Source of the DNA: Micropterus salmoides
Taxonomy: Eukaryota; Chordata; Actinopteri; Centrarchiformes; Centrarchidae
Assembly (NCBI RefSeq): GCF_014851395.1
Contig: NW_024044459.1
Coordinates: 434,001 to 498,000 of the forward strand
Reading direction: 5' to 3'
DNA length: 64,000 nt
A model generated the notes under the pieces. That model saw only the letters and a list, made by a program, of their open reading frames with translations, had not been told where the DNA came from and made no database searches. Shown here piece after piece: positions 11,701 through 26,100 of the stretch. Position 1 is the first letter of the stretch, and the number at the start of each line of letters is the position of its first letter. The translations under genes were made by a program, and so were the position numbers.

Positions 11701-12522
11701 CTATCTGCGTGGACAGATCCCACCTCCAGGTACGTGACAATCACTGTACTCTATTTCACAACGGGGTACAAACAACAAATAGGCAAACAGATGAAGCCCA
11801 TGTGATCTCAGTCACACTTCGAGTCTGGGCACTTTCTACACAGCACAATTGCGCTTTCGCCTTAACCACTGTTTATTTGCCATAACCCCAGTATTTCCCT
11901 ACCTTAAAGGAATAATGTGTTAGATACGGCCAGAACTGCACTTAGGACCTGCTATGTGATCAGATGCTGCCGGGTGGAGCAGTCGCAATTCTTACACATT
12001 GTACCTTTAACCAAACTGCAGTTGCCATGCATGGCTATTACAGAAATAAGTTATTTGTACATTTTAAAGTCTTGGTAACTCAGCGCCAAGCAGCTTGGCA
12101 TAATCTGAGCTGTTCTGCAAAGAACAATGGGGGAAGATATGAACTTCAAATATTTTGTCTTTTGAATGTGTAATTAATGTAGATAGATGTGGAGGGATTT
12201 GTATTCCATTAGAATATTTTTTATTAATCAGTGTTAAAATCCTTGTCAAAAAGCTCAGGGGGGTGAATACTTTGTGTATTTATACATAATTGTGTACTGT
12301 CATACATGTAGATGCTATGTATTCCTATCAAATCAAAGTCAGGCAGGCACAACCGACGGGTATGAAGCTGTGCAGAGGACGGAACAAAACCGTGACGCAG
12401 TCTCTGAGCTAGAGTCCAAGTCAAGTCTCTCCTGGTTATAATGAATGTTGTATCAGCTGCTGGGTTCAATCCAGGCTGTTTATAATACTGCACAGCTATA
12501 AGGCATTCTTTAACTGTAACCT
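8776..12522. other. Intergenic or distal 3' UTR, no gene seen
   Basis: This is 3.7 kb of AT-rich DNA without convincing exons. It includes possible golph3 polyadenylation signals (AATAAA at 9520 and 10473). A stretch near 12240-12300 (GGGGGGTGAATACTTTG) resembles a degraded fish Tc1-like terminus, but too little remains to call it. Short open frames here lack recognisable features. Confidence 0.4.
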
Positions 12523-12922
12523 GTTTCATTTGACATGGGAAGTCGGAATTTCCGAGTTCAAAGGTCAAAATTTCAAAGGGAACGCCCCCTTAAGTCGGAA
12601 TCCCGACTTTGGAAATCGGGAGAATCGCACTACCGCAGTGGGGCTGGCAAGATGGCGCCTAGTAAAGTCGCAACAGTTCATGGCTGAATCGGCGTTTTCA
12701 ATTTTCATCCCTTATTATCCTCCTCTCAAACTCCATTTGGACTCCGAACACCTCGTAAATTTGTCTTTGCAATGTATTGCACTGTCTAACTTCACCGGGA
12801 AAGTGCTTTGCCAACATAGCAACTTTCACCACAGACCGGCGAGCACTGTTAGCCAGCTAACCACAACTCTGCCTATCCCGGCTAAGCTAACTCTGCCTAT
12901 CCCGGCTAAGCTAACTCTCAAC

Positions 12923-13898
12923 ATGTCTCTGTCTGAGCACGGCATTAAGCATAAAAAGAAAGAAAAAACGCTGTGCACCAAAAACGTGACGAGAATCTCA
13001 CCTAAAGACACAAAGGCAACTGCTATAACCACTGGTGTCCAGGCTCGCTCTACAACTGCTGCCCATGCTGCCTGCGAGCATGACTACTCTTTCTCCAACA
13101 TCCGCAGCCAGAGCCCAGAGCTATTACCCATGCCAGAATCCGACCCAGATACTCCTGCCAAACCAGAGGGAAAGAGACTCAAAGGTGATGATTTGCACAC
13201 GCGAGCTGATAATCTGGAGAGCATGATCAATCATAACACGGTCAGCATCGAAGGCCTAAAAACATCAATTGACTTTTTGTTTACCGAGATTGAAAGCCTG
13301 AAAACAGACATGAGATCGACAAAGACCACGTGTGAGAAAAATATCCAGAGGCTGTCCGAGATGGAACTGAAAATCCACGAGGCTGAAAGGTATCAGCGCA
13401 GATGGAACCTCAGACTCCACGGTATCCCCGAGATCAAACAAGAAAACATAAAGGAGAAAGTCACCGACATTTGCTGTGCTGTTGTCGGGGAGACGCATTC
13501 AAGTTCAAAGAAAATATTGCCATTGTACACCGTCTGGGCTGCTATAACAGAAGAGACCGAGGACGACTATCATCCGCTTTTCCAACAGATCAGCGCGGGA
13601 CTTGGTGTGGAGAATGGCAAAGGGCTGTAGCTTCCTCAAAGAGAACAACTTGAGGTTTACAGAAGATCTAACCGCGGCTGACAAGGTTCTGCGGGAGAAA
13701 ATTTGGCCACTGATCGATACGGCCAAGAAACAAGGAAAGAAAGCTCACTTTGCTGGGACTCGCGTGATAATAGAAGGGAAGGAGATACGCCCACCGCTGT
13801 CTCCACTACAAGCACAACCGACTCAGGCTAACACTGCAAGTCCTCCCGGATGGTCATCTGTTGACACGATTCACATTTTGTATAATCGCTGTTCATAG
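12923..13898 (+). pseudogene. Tx1/L1-like LINE ORF1 (RNA-binding, coiled coil)
   Basis: From ATG at 12923 the product has a basic, Ser/Thr-rich N-terminus (HKKKEKTLC), then a heptad-like stretch with LESMINHNTVSIEGLKTSID and LKTDMRSTKTTCEKNIQRL, then the RRM-type block RRWNLRLHGIPE. This is the standard L1 ORF1 order: trimerising coiled coil, RRM and C-terminal domain. At about 13500 the frame shifts. The C-terminal domain continues in other frames, with MAKGCSFLKENNLRF and LREKIWPLIDTAKKQGKKAH, to a stop at 13898. ORF1 proteins bind LINE RNA. The frameshifts make this copy non-functional. Confidence 0.75.
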
Positions 13899-14007
13899 GT
13901 AGGCCTACAACTCCACTTCAAGCTAATGGGCCCTGTAAGTATAAGGTTATGTCGTTCCTGGTTGGCCTAGTCCAAAGTCCTTAGACTTAGTTTTCTTAAG
14001 GGATGAA

Positions 14008-14035
14008 AATTGTTTGTTGTTGTTGTTGTTGTTTA
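14008..14035. repeat. (TTG)n microsatellite
   Basis: A short run of GTT/TTG triplets inside the LINE, between ORF1 and ORF2. Confidence 0.8.
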
Positions 14036-14059
14036 CTTAACTGAATACTTATTACACTG

Positions 14060-17000
14060 TCTTTATCAGTTGTTTCTCTCAATGCCAGGGGATTAAGAGA
14101 GAATATTAAGTGTAAAGCTCTGTTTTTATTCGCAAAACAGCGAAAGACTAATTTTTTTTTTTTTCAAGAATCACACTCAGTGGTAAATGATGCTGCCTTT
14201 TGGAAAACTCAATGGTTGTCGCACGGTTCAGATAGATCTGCAGGGGTTGCTATCTTAAAGAATAACTTTGATGGAGAAGTCTTGCACTCAGAAAGTGACC
14301 CCAATGGCCGTTACATATTATTAATTGTTAATATTGATAACAACATTCTCATGCTTGCCAACATTTATGGGTATAACACCAGACATGAAAATGACCTTTT
14401 CCTTGATGTTTTGGAATCCCGTTTTTTATATTTGTTTTCTAAATACCCAAATTTACTGCTTCTGAGGGGTGGTGACTTCAACATTGCTTTAAATGGTTCC
14501 TTAGACAGATGGCCTCCAAATTCAATGAATCCCTCATCTTCCAATTTGCTGCTATTTATGCAAAAATTCAGCTTAATAGGTATATGGAGGGGGAAAAATC
14601 CCAATGTTAAACTCTATACATGGAATAATAAGCACTTCAATGTCACATATTGATTATTGGTTAATTCTGACCACTTTAATAGTGATAATGTTTTGGTCGA
14701 TATACTAACAACTCCTTTAACAGACCACAGAGCTGTGTCACTCCAAATCTCTCTTAGTTCCAAAGCTAGTCAAGCATTAAGAGGCTCCTATTGGAAACTT
14801 AATAATGCTACTTTAAAACATGACCTAGTAATTAATAAGATCCAAACATTGATTAATTGTTTCTGGAACAAGGCCTTACTAGAGAAATGCTTTTCCAGAA
14901 ACTGGGAGCTCTTCATATTTGAGGTGTCAAAATTCTTAAGAGGGTATGTATGGGTCCTTCTTGTCCAAATCTAGAAAAGCGGAAGAAACAAAGATAATTA
15001 CCAAAATAACTGCTCTTTTTCAGATTATGCCTGACAATCTATCAGAAAATGACAAACAGGATTTAATTTTACAGCAAAATCGCCTGAATGAAATATACAG
15101 AGAAAAAGCAGAGGGAGCCTTTGTGAGGTCAAGGTGGAAGTGGTTGGAGGAAGGACAGCAAAACACTGCTTATTTCTTCCAATTAGAACGATCCTGCAAC
15201 AAATCCAACTCTATTCAAAAACTCAGTATTAATGGTGTTATTTCTGATCCCCAAAAGATAGCTATGTACTGTTCCACTTTTTATACATCTCACTATAATG
15301 AGGTAGCAGCTAACACCTTTTTAAGGTACCTCACTAAAACAAAATCGATATTGAATGACCAAAAAGATTTCCGTGATAACCCAATAACTGCAGATGAAGT
15401 TGTCTGCCATTCACCGTCTAAAACTTAACAAATCTCCAGGTGTTGATGGCCAACCGCTGAATTTTATATTGCTTTTGCAGAACAACTTGCTCCCTTCCTT
15501 CATCACGTATACACAGAAAGCATTGAAAACCAAACGCCCCCTTTTCTTTCTCTTTCTCTTACAGGCCTTGGATAAATTTGGCTTTGGCACTTACTTTTGT
15601 GCAGCCATTAAAACCATGTAAAAGAATGCAAATTGCTAAATTAAACTATATGGAGGCACCTCACCTAGATTTGACCTAAAGCCTGGTGTCAGGCAGGGGT
15701 GTCCTGTCTCACCATACTTGTTTCTGATCTGTGCTCAATCACTCTCTGACTTTATTAAGACCAGCCCCTTGAAAGGTATCACAATAGCTGGAAAAGAAAT
15801 AATAATTAGTCAACTAGCTGATGATACCACTTTATTTTTAAAGGATGCTATCGATACAATTAAGACATTCTCTAAAGCCTCTGGTCTTTTTTAAAATATC
15901 AGTAAGCGTGAGCTGCTCGCCCACAAAAGCTGCTTTACGTCTATCTCTACCATTCCAGTCAAAGAGTCCGTCACCTACCTTGGAATTGTTATTAACAAAA
16001 ACAACGACACCAGATGCTCTTTGAACTTCAACCCAGTGGTAGGAAAGGTGCAGAAAAAATGTAATTTATGGCTTCAAAGAGGCTTCTCTCTTAAAGGAAG
16101 AATTTTGCTTACCAAAGCTGAGGGCATATCTGGTCTTACTTATGCAGCCTTATCTCTAGATGTCAACAAACGGACCTCTGCGGTCATTGATAACCTGCTA
16201 TACAACTTTGTATGGAAAAATAGAAAATCAGTATTAATGAACTCCTATGTAAATGGTGGTCTAAACTTTCTTGACTTCTCCACCCTCAACAATACCTTTA
16301 AGATAAATTGGATAAAACATCCAAACTCAATCTGGAATTTTATTCCGAACTACCTGTTTTCAAAGCTTGGAGGTCTTAAGTTCCTCCTACTTTGCAGCTA
16401 CAATGTTGAAAAAAATCCCCTTAAAGTTATCAAATTTTCACAAACAATTGCTCCTTTCCTGGTCTTTAGTTTCTAAACACAACTTTTCCCTGCAAAAATA
16501 CTACATCTGCAACAACAGACATTCTGTATAAACACAAATCATTGTTCTTGGAAAACTGGTTATACAGCTCCTCAGTTCTAGTGGGGAATTATTGTCATAC
16601 TCCGAACTTCTAGACAAATATGGTATTCCTATACTGCCAAAGGAATATGCTTTAGTTTTTGATGCAATCCCTTCTGGTGCTCTACTGCTTCTTAAAAATC
16701 ATATAGTATCCGTACCAACTTTTTTGCCACTGGATCCTTATACGATGACTGTTGGCCAGATCTGCTTCTCCTCTAACTTGAGAAACAATAACCGATCTAT
16801 ACGTACCCTGTTTCAAAAAGAAATAGTCTCTGTCCCAAATGCTGTTCCTTATTGGAATAACCTTACCCCAAATTTGGTGCCTACCTTCCAAATATCTAAT
16901 TTTAAATAGGGTTAAGGAAGTATCTTTTAAAATGCTGCATGGCTTTTATCCCTGCAAGGTATTTCTACGAAGATATAAAAAGGACATTGATGTGGACTGC

Positions 17001-17075
17001 TCATTTTGTCAAATGGCTGAAGAAGACTTGCATCACTTATTTTGGTCTTGCACTTTTTGGCAATATATGGACTGA
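14060..17075 (+). pseudogene. Tx1/L1-like LINE ORF2 (endonuclease-reverse transcriptase), broken
   Basis: The AP-endonuclease begins near 14060 with VVSLNARGL and has FFQESHS, SAGVAILK, and GGDFN with a downstream SRIDY-like remnant interrupted by a stop at 14651. The reverse transcriptase follows in other frames: LKLNKSPGVDG (about 15420), LKPGVRQGCPVSPYLF (about 15680) and LADDTTLF (about 15820, where YADD-type residues are expected). The C-terminus carries KGRILLTKAEGISGLTYA, then a cysteine-histidine motif CSFCQMAEEDLHHLFWSC near 17000. At least seven frame changes or stops are present. The order and motifs fit the Tx1/L1 group of fish LINEs. Confidence 0.8.
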
Positions 17076-17559
17076 ATTCTTCCTTTCCTATGACAATGTT
17101 TGTTTTTCAGTCAACCCTATGCTCCCCTGGTATTGTATGCTTCTCTGCTTTATATGTTCAACATATTGTTTATGAATAGAAGCTTTAATAGAAAAAACAA
17201 AACAATCAAAAGAACCGCACTACCCCGACTTCACGATCCAAGATGGCTGTTGGGGCATCAACAGTTAGTGAAACCTCTAGTTTATACTGTTTATTAGCAC
17301 TTCTGTGTACTTGTGTCTCATAGAAATGTTTGTACACAAAGTGCTGTCCAACAGCTGTCTGTGGACGTGTTGCTACAGTGCTACAATGCGTTTTTTTTTA
17401 AATCAACCGGCGAATCAATAGCTAACCTGGCTAGTTGTAAACAACGGCTGACGTCATTCCCAGCTCCGACCTCCGAGGTAAATGGAACGCAGCATCACTT
17501 ACAGAGCACAACCAAGTGGGACGCTTCCGGTCTGAGACTTGAATAAAATGCAGAAGTTC

Positions 17560-17860
17560 CATAAACCTGCATTCTATCGAATAGCCAGCAGGGGGCGACT
17601 CTTCTGGTTGCAAAAAGTAGTATGGCTTCAACAGAAATAACGGCAAAATGAGGCTGATTTATTCCCTCAGTAAACACTTTCATAATGAGTTTACGGTCTC
17701 ACTCGCTAGTTTTAAGTCTTCTTCAACACAGCATGATGTTCATTTAGTAAATGTTGGTCCTGTTTAGAGGAAAATAGACCATGAAGCAGAGTATGCTTCA
17801 GGGCGGGATTATCTGTGATTGACAAGCCGTTATCGTGGCGACCTCTCAATCAGGCGAGAG
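17560..17860. repeat. Common fish interspersed repeat
   Basis: Contains AGCAGGGGGCGACTCTTCTG, CATAATGAGTTTACGGTCTC, TTTTAAGTCTTCTTCAACAC and GTGATTGACAAGCC. I recognise this as a frequent teleost repeat, probably a non-autonomous DNA transposon. Its ends were not defined. Confidence 0.55.
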
Positions 17861-18623
17861 TGACTCGTACCCACAAGGGCTCTCAAATCTCACGCATTCA
17901 CTGTGAGACACACGCATTTCAGCCAGTTCACACGCCACACTTCGTATTTCTCACGCCAAGTTAAGACAAAACGTCCTCGAAGTTGTCCCGCTATATACAA
18001 TTAATGGATCATTTTTGTGCTGAGTTCATAGCTTTCTCTGTAGCCTACTAAATGCCAGAGCCGTTAAGCTGATCAGAAATTAAAATGTGTTGTTTGCGGG
18101 TGAATTCCGTGATCCCGTGGCAGGCACGCTCGTTACCAGGCAACATGGATGCGTGCACACACGGAGTGGAAGTTGGAAGCGATGGATGCGGTAATGATCA
18201 AAGAGTGAGAGCCAAATGCGTGCTAAATTATTACTGATGCAGTTAAAAACTCTCCAACCTCTTTGCAACCAGCTTTTTTAGCCAGTGGTGAGCAAAGTCA
18301 CATAGGCCTATTCAGATCCTTTAAAAAAATAAAAGTACTCTGCAAGTAGCCTACTGCATTGAAAAAGTTAAGCAAAAGTAGATAAGTAGGCTATAAGCAG
18401 GAAAGTGTAGAAGTAGCCAATTAGAAATAAAAGTAGCCTACTCATAGCAGAAAGAAAAACGTCCCCTATGACTGTTATACTATATTATACCATCAGATTA
18501 GGGTGAAGTCTGGTAAAGTGGGACACTTTTTATGTAAATTGCATTTTAAACAACCTAAAATCTTATTTTTAATTGTATTAATTGTATGTATTTTGTTTAA
18601 ATAGGTTGTTGTGAAGGCATCTT
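17861..18623. other. Non-coding, repeat-like DNA
   Basis: Contains a CTCTCAAATCTCACGCATTC stretch and, at 18290-18450, AAAAGTA-rich sequence like fish dispersed repeats. No gene features are visible. Confidence 0.35.
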
Positions 18624-18871
18624 GGGCTGTGGCTCAGGAGATTGAGCGGGTTGCCGTTAATCGGAAGGCCGGCGGTTCAATCCCTGGCTCCTCCAGGCTG
18701 CATGTTGAAGTGTCCTTGCCCCTGGCGGCCAGTGTATGAATGTTGTATGAATGTGTGTGTGTTAGTTTCTGTTTGAGCACTTAGGCTCAGTGTGAATGCA
18801 GATGTAGTGTAAAAGCGCTTAGAGTGGTTGAAAAGACTAGGAAGGTGCTATACAAATACAGAGCATTTACA
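18624..18871 (+). repeat. tRNA-like-headed SINE, intact reference copy
   Basis: The head GGGCTGTGGCTCAGGAG with GGTTCAATCCCTGGCTCC resembles Pol III A and B boxes. The middle holds a single TTAGTTTCTGTTTGAGCAC segment, and the 3' end reads AGGTGCTATACAAATACAGA. This copy shows the unamplified state of the segment that forms the 49-bp minisatellite at 4150-5143. Confidence 0.7.
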
Positions 18872-20000
<1,129 letters not shown>

Positions 20001-20006
20001 TTTATT
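20001..20006 (-). promoter_or_regulatory. Candidate polyadenylation signal of dtx3l-like gene
   Basis: AATAAA on the minus strand about 308 nt past the dtx3l-like stop codon. It is the first canonical signal I see downstream, so it is the best candidate for the transcript end. Confidence 0.4.
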
Positions 20007-20313
20007 ATTTGTATTTGATCCAGTTACATCCTTATTATTAATCTCAGGTCACTTTCAAATCAGTTGTTCCATATGTAGTGATTTCATACATATACAAGGC
20101 AAAAAATAAAAATATAATATTTAAAACTGAAAAAAAGACCTTTAAATCTATGGTAAACTAATGTGAGATGGTATAATTATTTGTGGAACATCAAATGGTG
20201 TCAAAATGACATTCATTATCCCTACTAGTTTGTAGTCCACTTTGCCATTACCCCTTCCAGCTACTCTAACGTCGTGTCATCTTAGCTCTACGTTCACGTG
20301 TTGACAAAGTGAT

Positions 20314-23047
20314 TCATTCAATTCCCTTGACTTTCAGTTCATCTCGAACTCGGCTGAGATAATCCAGATCTGGGTATCCATAGCTGAAAAGACAATCACA
20401 GAGTTAGTGTGCTCTGTGAAATCATGCGAGACCTGTAATGATGATTACATTTAAGGTGGTACATCATGTAATGTTGCCAAATAAGAGTCCTTACTGAGTT
20501 GGTCCTCCGTGTGTTGAGGTCTTGTGGTGAATATCATTCCATGTCACCGTGTTGCTCCTGCCACTGGTGGTGGACTGACCAACAGTGAAGATGAGTCTCT
20601 GATTAAAGGCTTGCTTCAGCAGTTTCAGGATCCTTCTGCCCTCTGAGGAGTCTGGGAGATAGGCTGTGCGGGATACACCTTCATACGGCTGCCCGGGGTT
20701 TGGATGCCCCTCCTGCAGACACAGCAGAGGTTTCCCTCTTTAGTGATGTTCTGTCAAGTTGAACATGGGCTTTCAAGTGACTGGGGGTCCCCAGTTCTTA
20801 GGCAACAGTAGCTTTTTTATTTGACCAATTACATTTTAGAAGAAGCACATAACATACTTACATCAAAAACTTATAAATGTGGGAATCCTGTTGTTCTAAC
20901 CCGTCAAAATAAAACATAAAAATAACAAAATAAAAATGGCCACTTGAAGAAAATACTTATATGGCAGCAGGGGCAACACAGTTTCTTAGGACTGGTAAAT
21001 GCCTAAGACCCGCCCACCCTGAGCCATGGTTCTGCTCGAGGTTTCTGCCTCTTAAAAGGAAGTTTTTCCTTGCCTCTGTCTCCTAGTGCTGCTCTTGGTG
21101 GGAACTGTTGGGCTTCTGTAAATCACATCATAGAGTACAGTCTAGACCTGCTCTTTTATGAAAAGCGCTGTGAGATAACTGTTGTTGTGATTTGGCGCTA
21201 TATAAATAAAATTGAAATTGAAAATTAAAGGGACAACCCACAAATCTTCATTTTACTTTCTACCCCTCCCACTTGGAGTGTGAGCTTTCCATCCACATTC
21301 TTCCTCTGTGAGAAGAACTTAGATAGACAGACAGAGCTAGACAGACAGACAGACAGACAGAGCTAGATAGACAGACAGACAGACAGAGCTAGATAGACAG
21401 ACAGACAGACAGAGCTAGACAGACAGACAGACAGACAGAGCTAGATAGATAGACAGAGCTAGATAGATAGACAGAGCTAGACAGATAGATAGATAGACAG
21501 AGCTAGACAGATAGACAGACAGACAGAGCTAGACAGACAGACAGACAGACAGAGCTAGATAGACAGACAGACAGACAGACAGAGCTAGATAGACAGACAG
21601 ACAGACAGAGCTAGATAGACAGACAGACAGACAGAGCTAGACAGACAGAGCTAGACAGACAGACAGACAGAGCTAGATAGATAGACAGAGCTAGATAGAT
21701 AGACAGAGCTAGACAGATAGACAGACAGACAGAGCTAGATAGATAGACAGACAGACAGACAGAGCTAGATAGATAGACAGAGCTAGACAGACAGACAGAG
21801 CTAGACAGAGCTAGATAGATAGACAGAGCTAGATAGATAGACAGAGCTAGATAGATAGACAGAGCTAGATAGATAGACAGAGCTAGATAGATAGACAGAC
21901 AGACAGAGCTAGATAGACAGACAGAGCTAGACAGACAGACAGAGCTAGACAGATAGACAGACAGACAGAGCTAGATAGATAGACAGACAGACAGAGCTAG
22001 ATAGATAGACAGACAGACAGAGCTAGATAGATAGACAGACAGAGCTAGATAGATAGACAGACAGAGCTAGATAGATAGACAGACAGAGCTAGACAGACAG
22101 ACAGAGCTAGACAGATAGACAGACAGACAGAGCTAGATAGACAGACAGAGCTAGATAGACAGACAGAGCTAGACAGAGCTAGATAGATAGACAGACAGAG
22201 CTAGATAGATAGACAGAGCTAGACAGATAGACAGACAGACAGAGCTAGATAGATAGACAGACAGACAGAGCTAGATAGATAGACAGACAGACAGAGCTAG
22301 ACAGACAGACAGACAGAGCTAGACAGACAGACAGACAGAGCTAGATAGATAGACAGACAGAGCTAGATAGATAGACAGACAGAGCTAGACAGACAGACAG
22401 ACAGACAGAGCTAGATAGATAGACAGAGCTAGACAGATAGACAGACAGAGCTAGACAGACAGACAGACAGAGCTAGACAGATAGACAGAGCTAGACAGAT
22501 AGACAGACAGAGCTAGACAGACAGACAGACAGAGCTAGATAGACAGACAGACAGAGCTAGATAGACAGACAGACAGAGCTAGACAGACAGACAGACAGAG
22601 CTAGATAGATAGACAGACAGACAGAGCTAGACAGACAGAGCTAGACAGACAGACAGACAGAGCTAGATAGACAGACAGACAGAGCTAGACAGACAGACAG
22701 ACAGAGCTAGATAGATAGACAGACAGACAGAGCTAGACAGACAGAGCTAGACAGACAGACAGAGCTAGACAGACAGACAGACAGAGCTAGACAGACAGAC
22801 AGACAGAGCTAGACAGACAGACAGACAGAGCTAGACAGACAGACAGACAGAGCTAGATAGACAGACAGACAGAGCTAGACAGACAGACAGACAGAGCTAG
22901 ACAGACAGACAGACAGAGCTAGACAGACAGACAGACAGAGCTAGATAGACAGACAGACAGAGCTAGATAGATAGACAGACAGACAGAGCTAGACAGACAG
23001 AGCTAGACAGACAGACAGACAGAGCTAGACAGACAGACAGACAGAGC

Positions 23048-23103
<56 letters not shown>

Positions 23104-26100
23104 GCTAGACAGACAGACAGACAGACCTAGACAGACAGAGCTAGATAGATAGACAGACAGACAGAGCTAGACAGATAGACAGACAGACAGAGCTAGACAG
23201 ATAGACAGACAGACAGAGCTAGACAGACAGACAGAGCTAGACAGACAGACAGAGCTAGATAGACAGACAGAGCTAGATAGACAGACAGAGCTAGATAGAC
23301 AGACAGAGCTAGATAGACAGACAGACAGACAGAGCTAGACAGACAGACAGAGCTAGACAGACAGACAGACAGACAGAGCTAGACAGACAGACAGACAGAG
23401 CTAGACAGACAGAGCTAGATAGATAGACAGACAGACAGAGCTAGACAGATAGACAGACAGACAGAGCTAGATAGACAGACAGAGCTAGACAGACAGACAG
23501 AGCTAGATAGACAGACAGAGCTAGATAGATACACAGACAGACAGAGCTAGATAGATACACAGACAGACAGAGCTAGATAGACAGACAGACAGAGCTAGAT
23601 AGACAGACAGACAGAGCTAGACAGACAGACAGACAGAGCTAGACAGACAGACAGACAGAGCTAGATAGACAGACAGAGCTAGATAGACAGACAGAGCTAG
23701 ATAGACAGACAGACAGACAGAGCTAGATAGACAGACAGAGCTAGATAGACAGACAGACAGACAGAGCTAGATAGACAGACAGAGCTAGATAGACAGAGCT
23801 AGATAGACAGACAGAGCTAGATAGACAGACAGATATAGATAGACAGACAGAGCTAGATAGACAGACAGAGCTAGATAGACAGACAGACAGACAGAGCTAG
23901 ATAGATAGATAGACAGACAGAGATAGACAGACAGACAGACAGCCAGCTATGGCAACCAGCAGCGCTTGTAGAAGCAGCAGCCGGTAGTTCAGCTTCAAAC
24001 TTTTCTACCCTTTTGTTTTTTTATCTGTTTTTTCCGACGGGGTTTTTGGGTTACTGAGCAGCAGACCACAATCCACCTGGCCCAAACAACTGGACCAGCG
24101 CCACAGCGGGTGCGGTGATCGCTCAAAGGAGAGGAGCCATGCTGGATAAAATGGGAGTCATATTGACCAGACAACAAAATTCATAACTAATGAACAACCT
24201 TCTACCTTAAACATTAGTATTCCGTGGTGTTCGGTTTTCCACTCATCATCGGGTTCTGGGTTCCACATTTGGCTGCTCATCTCTGCCTAAGTGTCGACTC
24301 CAGTAATTGGTGCTGTGTGTTTTTATTTATGAAGCAATATTGGGCAACTTTCCACCTTCTCTCTGCAAGCGTATTTCACAGTCTTATGAAGACTGAGGGC
24401 CTTCATGCTGTGTTGGGATCCTCTTACAGATGGAAGATAAATTGAGGACTGATATCTCCAGTCTAAGGACTATTATAAATTCTATGGTAAATGAGTCCTG
24501 TCAGTTCTTTGCTCATTTTAACCCCCTTAGTATTGTTATCTGTGCTTTAATACCGTTTTAGCTGGTTTGTATAGTTTTGTCGAGGGCTGCTCTATTAGTG
24601 AAATACATAAACACAAAAGCGTGTGTGCACTCGTCTCTGCACTACAGTCTGCTTGGTCTGCCCCCCCTCCCCCGAAGTTTGCCCAGCAAATTTTAAAATA
24701 GTGAACAATATGATTATTATCAAGTTAGTACTCAGCTTTAACAAATTAGAGACCGATGTAGAGCCAGGATTTAACTGGTTAAACTGGTTTTAATATTCCA
24801 CTAGTGGTAAAATAGTATACTATTAACTGAACTTATATTTAATGTTATATTATAATAATACACTCATGTGTACTAATTTCTCCTCCAGGTTGCGGATAGA
24901 GCCTCTGCAGTGAACAGATGCCGGGATGCCATTGGGCCAATATGTGCTCCTCTGTTTTAGTTATTGTTCTAAAAATCGTTCAGTAATCATGTAACCATAA
25001 AGTGTGCACGGGTCGTGTTAACCTGTTTAAAACCTCTTTACAATGTGGCAAAATCACTATTTCTGGACTGGTGGCAAATGTATTTCTTCTTATGTGTTAT
25101 GAAATACACATTTGAAAAGGTTTTCCTTAGAGTTTTTCCAATATGGTCTCCAAGGTGGAAAGTGAAAATGAACTTGTTCAGTGTATCTTACCTTTTGGAT
25201 GCCACTTGGAATGTAATAATGGATGGTTATTGTTCCATATCTCTCATATCCAGGCAAAGATGAGGAGCTGTTAGTGGCCTTCATTGTGCCTCCAGCAGGT
25301 TGCGTCCCTGTCAAAATGCCGTATAGCGCTCCACATGTCGGACATACAGGTTTGTATTGAAAAGCTGTTTGTAGACACTTCCTGCAGAACGAGTGCTTGC
25401 ACCGCAGAGTCTCTTTGTCTGTTGTTACCATTGGTTCCATACAGATTGGACATGACTCATCTTCAGGATCTTTAGCAGGACCTGAGGTTCTGCCGCTTGG
25501 AGTGTCTACTGGGCCTTTATTCACCGGACTCTTGAATGAGCTTTGTGTATTTTGTAAAAGGAACTCTTTTAATTTAGCAATGTGCACAAAAGGCCCCGTC
25601 GCTGTACATCTGTTGCGGCTGGCTTTGAAGAGGAGCTGTGGAAATCTCCTCTGCAGGTCTTTGTGGTCCTGTGCACTCACAGGGACAGACGTAACCTGCA
25701 GGTCAGAGGCGGTTCTCTGGTAGAATGTGATGAATCGCTGTCTGACAAAGTCCCCATGAACAGGATTTATGGGGACCTGGCGTGGTCTGAAGGTCACCTG
25801 CACTGTGCTGCTGGGTTTACTGTGTACTGTTCTGGGGTCAGGATGGGTTTCAATCACAAAACTGTTCCCTAGAATTTTGTTAAGTTCTTTGGCACATTTT
25901 TGCTCAATGTAAGCCATAACAACTCCAGATACATCCACGGGTTTGATAGGAGTTGAAGCACGGCCATCTTGTCCATGAGTGTTTGGGCTGGAGTCAGGCC
26001 TCAGTTCTAAAAGTTTCTTTGAAAGGTTGTCCAGTTCCTCAAAGGTTCCTCTCACTTCATAGCAGGAATCTTTTCTCTTATTACTGTAAGGCTGAAGAAT

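Larger units (their letters stand above)
12635..17210 (+). mobile_element. Tx1/L1-like LINE, about 4.6 kb, with target-site duplication
   Basis: The element has ORF1 (coiled coil plus RRM-like block), ORF2 (AP endonuclease, reverse transcriptase and C-terminal cysteine motif) and an A-rich 3' end (AATAGAAAAAACAAAACAAT). It is bounded by AGAATCGCACTACC at 12621-12634 and AGAACCGCACTACC at 17211-17224, a 14-bp duplication with one difference. Both ORFs are broken, so the copy is dead, but its full-length structure and close duplication suggest a moderately recent insertion. Confidence 0.8.
12523..17488. mobile_element. Old TIR element split by a LINE insertion
   Basis: The left end GTTTCATTTGACATGGGAAG (12523) and the right end, read on the minus strand as GTTCCATTTACCTCGGAGG (to 17488), are related inverted repeats and both continue into GTCGGA words. 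Removing the LINE at 12635-17210 leaves an element of about 390 bp with no coding capacity. This matches the style of fish non-autonomous DNA transposons; the superfamily is not decided. Confidence 0.4.

Noticed and set aside
21321..23943. CRISPR-like array of regularly spaced units
   Set aside because: The units are simple tetranucleotide satellite of variable length without unique spacers, in a vertebrate intron.
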